DNA of 6,032 nt from Chitinophagaceae bacterium (lineage in GTDB: Bacteria; Bacteroidota; Bacteroidia; Chitinophagales; Chitinophagaceae), in NCBI GenBank assembly GCA_023251285.1, contig JAHEZB010000156.1, positions 1-6,032 of the forward strand, given 5' to 3'. Position numbers and translations under genes: made by a program. The notes beneath the pieces were generated by a model. The model was not told the origin of the DNA and searched no databases. It was given only the letters and a program-made list of their open reading frames with translations. Positions 1 through 6,032 of the stretch are shown here, piece after piece (the stretch's first letter is position 1; the number at the start of each line of letters is the position of its first letter).

Positions 1-56
1 TCTCACGAAAGTTTTAGTACTTTTCAATAAGAATCCATTTTTTTATTTTTGAGTTT

Positions 57-1187
57 ATGATTGCCCATTTTGACCTTGATTCTTTTTTCGTTTCGGTAGA
101 AATATTGAAAGATCCTTCATTGAAAGGCAAGCCGGTAATTGTAGGCGGCCAAAATGAAAAAGGCATTGTAACTACTTGTACCTATGAAGCCAGGAGGTTT
201 GGTGTTCATTCTGCAATGCCCATGAAAACCGCCATGCGACTTTGTCCACAAGCAATCGTAGTTTCGGGAAATTATCCGGAATATTCAAAGTATTCAAAAT
301 GGGTTACGGATATCATCGCTTCGAAAGCACCGCTTTTTGAAAAAGCGTCGATCGATGAATTTTACATTGATCTCCATGGAATGGATAAATTTTTTGATCC
401 ATTGAAATGGACAATTGAGCTCCGTACATTGATTACTGAGCAAACCGGTCTTCCCATTTCTTTTGGCATTGCCAAAAATAAAATGGTTGCAAAAATGGCG
501 ACGAATGAGGCTAAACCAAACGGTTTTTTGCAGGTTCCTTTGGGAAAAGAAATGAAATTTTTAGCTCCGTTGGAAGTAAATAAAATTCCTGGTGTAGGGG
601 AGCAGGCAAATAAGATTTTGAATTATCACGGAATAAAATTTATTCGTGATATTCATGAAACCACACCAGAAAATCTGGAAAAATTATTAGGAAAATGGGG
701 TCATGAATTGTGGAATAAAGCGCAGGGAAATCACACTTCTGTGATCACTGAATATCGGGAAGCAAAATCGATTTCGAAAGAGAATACGTTTTTCGAAAAT
801 GTTTTGGACGTAGAAATCCTGATGGCAGAAATTGTAAGAATGGTAGAAAAAGTTTGTTTTGAATTAAGGAAAGAAGAAAAGGTTGCAGGTTGCGTTACTA
901 TTAAATTGCGTTACCCGGATTTTGAAACAACTTCACGGCAGGCAAGCATTCCATCCACTTCCGCAGATGATGAAATTATTCCTGTAGCCAAGGCTCTTTT
1001 TCACAAATTATACAAAAAAGGAAAGCCTGTCCGTTTGCTGGGTGTTCGCTTGAGTAATTTCAGCGAAGATTCAGTTCAGGCCAATTTATTTCACGATTCA
1101 GAAAGGAAAAATTCTTTATACAAAAGCCTGGATGACGTCAAAAACCGATTTGGTAGAAATAGTGTCAACAGGGCTTCCGGGAGATAA
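57..1187 (+). CDS. dinB: DNA polymerase IV (Y-family translesion polymerase, DinB)
   Basis: This is a distributive, error-prone DNA polymerase that copies past damaged bases in the cytoplasm. The 376-residue product has the Y-family order. The first palm segment holds the metal-binding D6 and D8 in DLDSFF, with F11 as the likely steric gate against ribonucleotides. Y43-E44-A45-R46 is the conserved YEAR nucleotide-binding motif. S98-I99-D100-E101 carries the other catalytic acids. A thumb helix-hairpin-helix lies near 174-200 (NKIPGVGEQ), followed by a little-finger domain at about 235-335. Q341-A-N-L-F345 fits the QxxLF type of sliding-clamp-binding peptide, and a conserved-looking tail (NRFGRNSVNRAS) follows. 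The length is normal for the family. The ATG at 57 is the only ATG available, because an in-frame TAG lies at 15-17. All key residues are present, so it should be active. No LexA-like operator could be identified in the 56 bases upstream. Family assignment is secure; the exact DinB subgroup is less so. Confidence 0.96.
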   Translation: MIAHFDLDSFFVSVEILKDPSLKGKPVIVGGQNEKGIVTTCTYEARRFGVHSAMPMKTAMRLCPQAIVVSGNYPEYSKYSKWVTDIIASKAPLFEKASIDEFYIDLHGMDKFFDPLKWTIELRTLITEQTGLPISFGIAKNKMVAKMATNEAKPNGFLQVPLGKEMKFLAPLEVNKIPGVGEQANKILNYHGIKFIRDIHETTPENLEKLLGKWGHELWNKAQGNHTSVITEYREAKSISKENTFFENVLDVEILMAEIVRMVEKVCFELRKEEKVAGCVTIKLRYPDFETTSRQASIPSTSADDEIIPVAKALFHKLYKKGKPVRLLGVRLSNFSEDSVQANLFHDSERKNSLYKSLDDVKNRFGRNSVNRASGR

Positions 1188-1269
1188 AATGAGAAATACA
1201 AAATGCTATTATTTGTTTGTTTGTTGAAGCGACGTTGAACATTTAACTTCTTCTTCTAATTCCAATAAG

Positions 1270-2004
1270 TCATTTAAACCATCGGTAAACGTACATTTTA
1301 TAAAATTTTTGTGCGCGCCAACGGAACCTCCTTCCGAAACTTTTATTTTTACTGGAAATCGTCGATGACAATAATCCGTTGTGTGAGCCTTGCTCCACCA
1401 ATGGCGGATGCGCCCAATACATTTTAATTACTTTTTTATTGATCAACGTATTATGCCACCAATCGATGACCTGGCAACACTTATCGGTTTTTACATCTTC
1501 CAGAATATCCTTTGCTGCTTTTTGATCTATCAGATAAGCTCCGGCACATCTTCCCGCGGTAGCTTCGTACAAATATTTTCCTTTTTTTATTTTTTTGAAA
1601 TGAGGGAATTTCAAAGTGGTGTTTTCAAGGGAAATAATAAAGCCCGGATCCAGTGTATTTGCTTCTGTAGCTACCCGTTTTATTTTTTTTAAAAAATCTC
1701 CCAAAAAGAACGGATCATTTTCAAAAATCAATGCATACCTGTCATTATTAGCTACCATTTTTTCATAACAAAATATATGATTGAGTGTGCAGGAAAGAAT
1801 ACCTTTAGAAAGTTTTTTTTCTATCGGTTCACAAAAGTATTTGTTTAATAATTGTGGATTAAAATTTGAAATGTCGCCATCAGTCACAAATTCATGTGGC
1901 ATATTTAAGGCGTCAAAAATTTTTTCAATTCTTTTTTGATGAATTTCATAACCCCGTTTTGCGTGAACAATATAAATTCCATCTATTCCAAAATCTTTCA
2001 GCAT
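1270..2004 (-). CDS. Glycosyltransferase family 25 protein (LPS/surface glycan type)
   Basis: This is probably a cytoplasmic sugar transferase that works on lipopolysaccharide or another surface glycan; the sugar and acceptor cannot be read from the sequence. Seen in the 244-residue product: an N-terminal strand IYIVHAKRGYEIHQKRI (10-26), matching the family's IYVINL..R..R opening; LSKGILSCTLNHIFCYEKM (65-83), matching the family's G.xGC..SH block; ALIFENDPFF (91-100), in the place of the usual LILEDD metal/nucleotide-sugar segment; AGAYLIDQKAAKDIL (154-168); VIDWW (179-183); and QGSHNGLLSST (205-215). The middle acid of EDD is Asn here (E95-N96-D97). The last 25 residues are strongly basic and aromatic, which could help it lie on the membrane (inference). 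There is no signal peptide or membrane span. It stands alone, converging with dinB and divergent from coaX. The ATG start at 2004 sits about 30 bases after a clear promoter. The family call is good; the substrate is unknown. Confidence 0.87.
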   Translation of the reverse strand: MLKDFGIDGIYIVHAKRGYEIHQKRIEKIFDALNMPHEFVTDGDISNFNPQLLNKYFCEPIEKKLSKGILSCTLNHIFCYEKMVANNDRYALIFENDPFFLGDFLKKIKRVATEANTLDPGFIISLENTTLKFPHFKKIKKGKYLYEATAGRCAGAYLIDQKAAKDILEDVKTDKCCQVIDWWHNTLINKKVIKMYWAHPPLVEQGSHNGLLSSTISSKNKSFGRRFRWRAQKFYKMYVYRWFK

Positions 2005-2033
2005 TTTGAATTATTTTCAATGTAAATAAAGAT

Positions 2034-2062
2034 CAAAGGTAAAGTGTCAGAAATGTTATCAA
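2034..2062 (-). promoter_or_regulatory. Bacteroidota-type promoter for the glycosyltransferase gene
   Basis: Read on the minus strand, TACCTTTG (2041 down to 2034) is an exact match to the Bacteroidota -7 element TAnnTTTG. A TTG in a T-run (2062 down to 2060) lies 18 bases upstream, within the range usual for the -33 element. Transcription would begin near 2027, giving a leader of roughly 20-25 bases before the ATG at 2004. A short perfect inverted repeat, GTTAT (2055-2059) and ATAAC (2065-2069), straddles the -33 element and could be an operator, but it may be chance. Confidence 0.65.
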
Positions 2063-2132
2063 AAATAACCCGGCGATATTACAATTTAGTAGTAAGATGT
2101 AATAATTTTCTGGCTTCTTCCGGCCTTCTGCA

Positions 2133-2166
2133 TTGTGCTGCTTCAGTTTCACAATATTTAACTTTA
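2133..2166 (+). promoter_or_regulatory. Weak candidate promoter for the coaX operon
   Basis: TAACTTTA (2159-2166) matches the TAnnTTTG element at all but the last base. A TTG at 2133-2135 lies 23 bases upstream, the long end of normal spacing. The predicted start of transcription, around 2172, would leave a leader of 10-20 bases before the TTG start codons of coaX. This is the best candidate I can find in the divergent gap, but AT-rich DNA produces such near-matches by chance. Confidence 0.25.
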
Positions 2167-2182
2167 TTTGCATCAATAAAAT

Positions 2183-2932
2183 TTGGAAAATTTGAGCAAG
2201 ATTACCCTTTGTTTTGATTTTGGAAATACACTTCTCAAATGCGGCGTTTTTGTTATCGACCGTTTAACTGAAGTAGTTCCTTTAAAAGATGATGATCCGC
2301 AAACGATCAATCAACTACTTGATAAATATAAACCCAACTCGACGATACTTTCTTCTGTTATCCACCATTCAGCGGAAATAGAAAAAATATTGGCAGAAAG
2401 ATCGTCTTTTGTAAAGCTCGATTCCTCCACCAAGTTGCCGTTTACCACTCCGGTTGCCAGGCCGGAAACGATTGGCGCAGATAGATTAGCGCTCGCCGCA
2501 TTTGCCGCTTTGTTTTATAAAGGGCAAAATAACCTGGTCATTGCACTGGGCTCCTGTATTACTTACAATTTTATTAATAAGTACAACAGTTTCAACGGAG
2601 GCAGCATTTCTCCCGGAATGGAAATGCGTTTTAAAGCCTTAAATCATTATACTGCCAAGCTTCCGTTAGTGAAGGCCGATTGGAATTTCCCATTGATTGG
2701 TTATGATACAGACACAAATATTTTAAGTGGAGTTTTGCTTGGAATGGCCGCTGAAATCGACGGAATCATTGACGCATATAAAGAAAAGTTTAACAACTTT
2801 AACGTGCTTTTAACCGGCGGAGATACGGCCAATTTTGCGCAGCACCTTAAAAATAAGATATTTGCCGACCCCCATTTGATTCTTAAAGGACTATATGCAA
2901 TCAGCAAATATAATGACGACATTAAAAATTAG
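2183..2932 (+). CDS. coaX: Type III pantothenate kinase (CoaX)
   Basis: CoaX phosphorylates pantothenate with ATP to 4'-phosphopantothenate, the first step of coenzyme A synthesis, in the cytoplasm. The 249-residue product shows the acetate-kinase-like (ASKHA) fold motifs of this type: D12-F-G-N-T16 with K19 (phosphate 1); P95-E-T-I-G-A-D-R102 with D100, aligned to the catalytic Asp of the family; a GSCIT phosphate-2 loop (123-127); GGSISPGMEMRFKAL (139-153) and TAKLP (157-161); and T211-G-G-D (adenosine site). Oddities: the phosphate-2 motif has A121 and N129 where many members have Asp, and there is no ATG start. An in-frame TAA at 2177-2179 leaves only TTG at 2183 or TTG at 2192. The second would give MSKITLCFDFGN, and I cannot choose firmly between them. 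The 3' end overlaps the next gene by 20 bases, so the two are probably translated together. Identity is secure; full activity is likely but less certain. Confidence 0.93.
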   Translation: MENLSKITLCFDFGNTLLKCGVFVIDRLTEVVPLKDDDPQTINQLLDKYKPNSTILSSVIHHSAEIEKILAERSSFVKLDSSTKLPFTTPVARPETIGADRLALAAFAALFYKGQNNLVIALGSCITYNFINKYNSFNGGSISPGMEMRFKALNHYTAKLPLVKADWNFPLIGYDTDTNILSGVLLGMAAEIDGIIDAYKEKFNNFNVLLTGGDTANFAQHLKNKIFADPHLILKGLYAISKYNDDIKN

Positions 2933-4223
2933 ATTCACCTGCTTATTACTTGCCGCATTTCCGCTGTTTTGCTTCGCTCAGGACAATTCGCCGTATTCGC
3001 GCTATGGTGTTGGCAATATAGTTCCTCCTTCAAATATAGCAAACAGGGCAATGGGCGGCATTTCGGCAGCCATTTCTGATCCTACGTCTATTAATACAGT
3101 GAATCCGGCTACATATAGCGACCTGATTTATTCTACGCTCGATATCGGAATAGAATATGATGGAAGAGAATTAAAAAGTGCAAATCCTATAGGGAATTAC
3201 AAAGCAAATAATGCTATTGTTCCTTATCTCCAATTTGGTTTCCCCTTGTTAAGAGGAAATAAAAAAGCGCAAAAAAATAAAACCTCCTGGGGAATGGCGT
3301 TTGGCCTGCGGCAGGTTTCTAATATCAGTTACAAAATACAGAACTCAAATCGTGGTTCCATAGATACAACTGCTACTATGTATGAAGGAAATGGAGGGGT
3401 GGATGAGGCATTTATCGGAACTGGTATAAGAATAAAAAATTTCAGTATAGGGTTTAATACCGGCTATCTTTTTGGATCCAAAGATTATGATACGCGGTTG
3501 CTTTTCAGCAACGACACTGTTGACTACTATAAGGCCCATTACGGAACTCAAACCCGCTTTGGTGGTGTGTTTTTAAATGCCGGTGTTCAGTATGCCGCCA
3601 AATTAAAAAATGGTTCTCTCAACTTTGGCGCTTATGGAAATCTTCAGAAACAATATCACGCTTCAAAAGATGATATCGTTGAAACATTCACTTACAATAG
3701 CAGCACCGGTTCTCCGGTGCCTATTGATACCGTATCGCAGGTGAACGGACAAAAGGGAAAGGTACAATTGCCTGCAACTTTTGGTGCTGGTATTGCTTAT
3801 TCCGGAGATCATTTAACGATTGGCGCCGATTACGAAACAACACAATGGGATAATTATCGCTTTTTCGGACAAAAGGATTTGGTACAAAACAGCTGGATTG
3901 GCCGCGTTGGTTTACAATATTTACCCGCTTCTGTCGGCTCTACAGGATATTTTAATTATGTAAAATATCGGGCCGGATTCTCTTTTGGACAGGATTATAT
4001 AGCGGCCGACCATTCATTGCCTGTTTATACAATAAGCGTTGGAGGTGCATTTCCGATGAAATTGAAACACAGTTTCTATGATCACCAATACAGTATCATG
4101 AATTTTACTTTTGAATATGGGAATCGTGGAAATAGCCAGAATAATCTGACAGAAAGCCTTTACAAAGTTAGTCTTGGATTTTCTTTGAGCGATATTTGGT
4201 TCATACGCCAGAAATATCAATAG
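2913..4223 (+). CDS. Putative outer-membrane beta-barrel protein of unknown function, coaX-lptC neighbour
   Basis: I do not recognise a characterised homologue. The 436-residue product begins with a clear Sec signal peptide: basic K5 and R7, a hydrophobic core at about 8-21, and a likely signal peptidase I cut at FA22|Q23. Next comes the motif NSPYSRYGVG (25-34), then NRAMGGISAAISDPTSINTVNPATYS (44-69), which resembles the opening of FadL/OMPP1-like and other Bacteroidota barrel proteins. The remainder alternates polar and aromatic/glycine residues in strand-length blocks (for example SLNFGAYGNLQKQYH, then TFGAGIAYSGDHLTIGADYE) and ends in an aromatic-rich strand and tail, GFSLSDIWFIRQKYQ. 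This fits a 12-16 strand barrel, though the count is a guess. I chose the ATG at 2913 because it gives a compact signal peptide; an ATG at 2895 would add only six residues. It overlaps coaX by 20 bases and precedes lptC, so a part in outer-membrane building or transport is plausible but unproven. Confidence 0.82.
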   Translation: MTTLKIRFTCLLLAAFPLFCFAQDNSPYSRYGVGNIVPPSNIANRAMGGISAAISDPTSINTVNPATYSDLIYSTLDIGIEYDGRELKSANPIGNYKANNAIVPYLQFGFPLLRGNKKAQKNKTSWGMAFGLRQVSNISYKIQNSNRGSIDTTATMYEGNGGVDEAFIGTGIRIKNFSIGFNTGYLFGSKDYDTRLLFSNDTVDYYKAHYGTQTRFGGVFLNAGVQYAAKLKNGSLNFGAYGNLQKQYHASKDDIVETFTYNSSTGSPVPIDTVSQVNGQKGKVQLPATFGAGIAYSGDHLTIGADYETTQWDNYRFFGQKDLVQNSWIGRVGLQYLPASVGSTGYFNYVKYRAGFSFGQDYIAADHSLPVYTISVGGAFPMKLKHSFYDHQYSIMNFTFEYGNRGNSQNNLTESLYKVSLGFSLSDIWFIRQKYQ

Positions 4224-4260
4224 GAGTAATTCATTGTATCTTCGTTCAATATTTTTTCTA

Positions 4261-4839
4261 ATGAATTATGTGAATTTTAAACGATCTGATTTTATAAAAG
4301 CAGCTTTGATAACGGGCTGCTTTTTTATTTTATCGTGCGAAAATTCTCCAGAAGATATTAATAAAATTACTGCAAAACGAACCGGCGTTGAAGTAGCCAA
4401 AGATGTAAAAATTCTTTATTCTATTGGTAACGAAACCAAATCACGCATTACGGCTCCTTTGATGCTTCGCCACCAGGAAGCGGTTCCTTATATTGAATTT
4501 ACCAAAACCATTCATGCTGATTTTTTTGATGATAGTTTACGTGTAGAAAGCACCATGGATGCTCATTACGCCAAATATTTAGAAACGGAAAGCAAGGTTT
4601 TTTTAAAAGACAGCGTGGTTGTAATGAATAAAAAAGGAGACACCCTCTATTGCAATGAATTATACTGGGATCGCCGGCGTGTCGGAGAAGAGTTTTACAC
4701 AGACAAACCCGTTCGAATTCGTACCCCTACTGAAATTCTGGACGGTGATGGATTGGATGCTCCGCAGGATTTTTCCAATTGGCATCTCATTAATGGCAGG
4801 GGAATTGTAAGAGTAGGTTCATCAGAATTTCCGCAGTAA
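4261..4839 (+). CDS. lptC: LptC-like LPS export lipoprotein
   Basis: LptC carries lipopolysaccharide from the LptBFG transporter towards the periplasmic bridge protein LptA. The 192-residue product starts with K7-R8, a hydrophobic stretch (11-24) and a lipobox ILSC with Cys26, so it is probably a lipoprotein rather than the single-span form of E. coli. The body is a beta-rich LptC/OstA-like domain at about 75-182: PYIEFTKTIHADFFDD; then repeated short strands; GDTLYCNELYWD (126-137); FYTDKPVRI (145-153); and GDGLDAPQDFSNWHL (162-176). These are typical of the Bacteroidota LptC group. I prefer ATG 4261 because it gives a compact signal peptide. A longer start, TTG 4234, has an AGGAG seven bases upstream but adds a second hydrophobic patch. 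It follows the barrel gene by 37 bases and so is probably in the coaX transcript. The family call rests on the pattern and neighbours. Confidence 0.88.
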   Translation: MNYVNFKRSDFIKAALITGCFFILSCENSPEDINKITAKRTGVEVAKDVKILYSIGNETKSRITAPLMLRHQEAVPYIEFTKTIHADFFDDSLRVESTMDAHYAKYLETESKVFLKDSVVVMNKKGDTLYCNELYWDRRRVGEEFYTDKPVRIRTPTEILDGDGLDAPQDFSNWHLINGRGIVRVGSSEFPQ

Positions 4840-4926
4840 AAGTAGTGAATGATGAACAGGTAATCATCCAATAATTACTAAACTCGTAAATTCTTCTTCA
4901 TACCTTCAACAAAAAAAATATTGGTC

Positions 4927-5901
4927 ATGGAATACAGGCGTTTGGGTAAATCCGGTTTGCAATTAAGCATTCTCAGTTTTGGTAGCTGGGTAAGTTTTCA
5001 AAAGCAGATTGACGATAAAATAGCTGATGAACTGATGGGAATCGCTTACGACAACGGCATAAACTTTTTTGATAATTCAGAAGCATACGCCGGTGGCGAA
5101 AGTGAGAAAATGATGGGCAGGGTTTTGAAAATGAAAAACTGGGATAGAACTTCGTTTACTGTTTCTTCAAAAGTGTTTTTTGGGTTATATGGCAAAGACA
5201 ATAAACCGAATCAAAAAGGACTCAGCCGCAAACACGTAATGGAAGCGTGTGACGCTGCTTTAGAAAGATTACAGGTAGATTACCTCGATTTATTTTTTTG
5301 CCATCGTGCAGATATCAATACGCCAATCCAAGAAACTGTTTGGGCAATGAATACTTTAATTCAGCAGGGGAAAATTTTGTATTGGGGAACCAGTGAATGG
5401 AGCGGTGTTGAAATTATGGAAGCGCACCGTGTGGCACAGGAATATAAACTGATTGGTCCCACGATGGAGCAGCCTCAATACAATTTATTTGAAAGATATA
5501 AAGTGGAAAAAGAATTTTTGCCAATCTATGATTTTGTAGGATTGGGAACTACCATCTGGAGCCCGCTTGCATCGGGGTTATTATCTGGAAAATATAATAA
5601 TGGAATTCCCGAAAACTCAAGGTTGGCATTGCCTGAAATGAGCTGGTTAAAGGATAAAGTGTTCACGGATGATAAATTAAAAAAGGTAACGCAATTAAGC
5701 GAACTGGCGAAAGAACTGGATGTTTCGATGGCTTCACTTTCCATTGCGTGGTGTATCAAAAATCCACATGTTACCACTGCAATTCTCGGTGCTACAAAGA
5801 AGGAACAACTGACAGAAAATCTGAAGGCGGTAGATGTAATGGAAAAACTAACTCCGGAAGTTTTGGAAAAAATTGAGGATATTATGCACACGAAGCCTTG
5901 A
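4927..5901 (+). CDS. Aldo/keto reductase, Kv-beta-like (AKR6-type)
   Basis: This is a soluble NADPH-dependent oxidoreductase that should reduce aldehydes or ketones to alcohols; the natural substrate is unknown. The 324-residue product has the usual length and a complete (beta/alpha)8 barrel. The catalytic tetrad can be read as D49, Y54, K82 and H126, in FFDNSEAYAGGESE, SSKVFF and DLFFCHRAD. WGTSEWSG (153-160), EQPQYNLFER (181-190) and WSPLASGLLSGKY (211-223) are the hallmarks of the group that includes potassium-channel beta subunits and bacterial YghZ-like enzymes. GATKKEQLTENL (288-299) is the segment that binds the 2'-phosphate of NADPH. I chose ATG 4927 because MEYRRLGKSGL is the family's normal beginning; TTG 4921 would add only two residues. 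It lies 87 bases after lptC and may have its own promoter, but I found none that is convincing. The family is secure; any link to a channel is not implied. Confidence 0.94.
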   Translation: MEYRRLGKSGLQLSILSFGSWVSFQKQIDDKIADELMGIAYDNGINFFDNSEAYAGGESEKMMGRVLKMKNWDRTSFTVSSKVFFGLYGKDNKPNQKGLSRKHVMEACDAALERLQVDYLDLFFCHRADINTPIQETVWAMNTLIQQGKILYWGTSEWSGVEIMEAHRVAQEYKLIGPTMEQPQYNLFERYKVEKEFLPIYDFVGLGTTIWSPLASGLLSGKYNNGIPENSRLALPEMSWLKDKVFTDDKLKKVTQLSELAKELDVSMASLSIAWCIKNPHVTTAILGATKKEQLTENLKAVDVMEKLTPEVLEKIEDIMHTKP

Positions 5902-5909
5902 CGTTTTCA

Positions 5910-5923
5910 AAGTTGAAAGTTGA
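5910..5923 (+). repeat. Short tandem repeat AAGTTGA x2
   Basis: Two perfect head-to-tail copies of the seven-base unit AAGTTGA lie just after the aldo/keto reductase stop codon. The same stretch contains an inverted pair TTTCAA (5905-5910) and TTGAAA (5913-5918), too close to form a good hairpin and not followed by a T-run, so it is not a convincing terminator. Short AAGTT-type repeats between genes are common in Bacteroidota genomes and probably arise by slippage. Confidence 0.55.
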
Positions 5924-5965
5924 CTGAATTCAAAAATCTATTCATAATCATTAAAACTTAAAAAA

Positions 5966-6032
5966 ATGAGTAAATATGCAAACGCCGAATGGCAGGGAAC
6001 CGGAAAAGAAGGCAAAGGAACGTTAACCACGG
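5966..6032 (+). CDS. OsmC-family peroxidase, N-terminal fragment (runs off the window)
   Basis: Only 22 codons are present before the window ends. The start reads MSKYANAEWQGTGKEGKGTL, which matches the beginning of OsmC/Ohr-type proteins (A.W.G....GKGT.ST). These are dimeric cysteine peroxidases that remove organic hydroperoxides and often respond to osmotic or oxidative stress. The catalytic cysteines lie further on and cannot be checked. The ATG at 5966 follows an A-rich leader (TTAAAACTTAAAAAA), which is usual in this phylum where no Shine-Dalgarno site is used. It is 64 bases after the aldo/keto reductase in the same direction, so the two may be co-transcribed. The E. coli OsmC branch seems more likely than Ohr, because of the GKGT motif, but the evidence is short. 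Confidence 0.72.
   Translation, partial: MSKYANAEWQGTGKEGKGTLTT

Noticed and set aside
1223..1250. Possible terminator between the convergent dinB and glycosyltransferase genes (GTTG/TAAC stem, plus a GTTGAA direct repeat and a TTTG run nearby).
   Set aside because: The stem is only four pairs including one wobble, with no continuous T-run after it on either strand.
1390..1692. A 100-codon plus-strand open frame opposite the glycosyltransferase.
   Set aside because: It is rich in Phe, Tyr and Cys with no domain pattern, as expected for the complement of an A-rich coding strand. The minus-strand protein has clear family motifs.
2082..2201. Open minus-strand frame of 40 codons in the divergent gap, ending at TAA (2079-2081), with a protein-like C-terminal look (RRPEEARKLLHLTTKL).
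   Set aside because: It has no ATG or GTG, its only TTG is the last codon before the stop, and it runs into the coaX start. The purine-rich bias explains the charged residues.
4851..4868. Hairpin GATGA (4851-4855) and TCATC (4864-4868) after lptC.
   Set aside because: A five-pair, AT-rich stem with an eight-base loop and no T-run is too weak to call a terminator.
4901..4908. TACCTTCA upstream of the aldo/keto reductase as a -7 promoter element.
   Set aside because: Two mismatches to TAnnTTTG and no TTG at the right spacing.
5526..5891. A 121-codon minus-strand open frame opposite the aldo/keto reductase.
   Set aside because: It is a serine- and phenylalanine-rich shadow of a well-conserved enzyme, with no motif of its own.

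Overview
The window looks like an ordinary chromosomal segment from a member of the Bacteroidota. A Chitinophagaceae-like relative is my best guess, but this is not proven. The evidence is the run coaX - outer-membrane barrel protein - lptC, which is a known neighbourhood in this phylum, together with the lack of Shine-Dalgarno sites before most starts, A-rich leaders, AT-rich DNA, and one exact TAnnTTTG-type promoter with an upstream TTG. I see no rRNA, tRNA, CRISPR array, insertion sequence, integrase or phage gene.

Layout: (1) 57-1187 (+) is a Y-family translesion polymerase, DinB/Pol IV. (2) 1270-2004 (-) is a family-25 glycosyltransferase that converges on dinB and has its own promoter in the 178-base divergent gap that follows. 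(3) 2183-2932 (+) is type III pantothenate kinase (coaX), whose only usable start codons are TTG. (4) 2913-4223 (+) is a secreted, probably outer-membrane beta-barrel protein that overlaps the end of coaX by 20 bases. (5) 4261-4839 (+) is an LptC-like lipoprotein for LPS export. (6) 4927-5901 (+) is an aldo/keto reductase of the Kv-beta-like group. (7) 5966-6032 (+) is the first 22 codons of an OsmC-family peroxidase, cut by the window edge.

How the genes fit together: coaX, the barrel protein and lptC are packed closely enough to be one transcript. It would join the first step of coenzyme A synthesis to outer-membrane assembly. The glycosyltransferase is also plausibly a cell-surface gene. 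The aldo/keto reductase and the OsmC protein lie 3' of a wider gap and suggest a carbonyl and peroxide detoxification pair, which is inference from family alone.

Gaps: all intergenic stretches are under 200 bases. None contains a convincing intrinsic terminator. I do not see a clearly undescribed system here. The most interesting points are the altered phosphate-binding motif and non-ATG start of CoaX, and the uncharacterised barrel protein between coaX and lptC.
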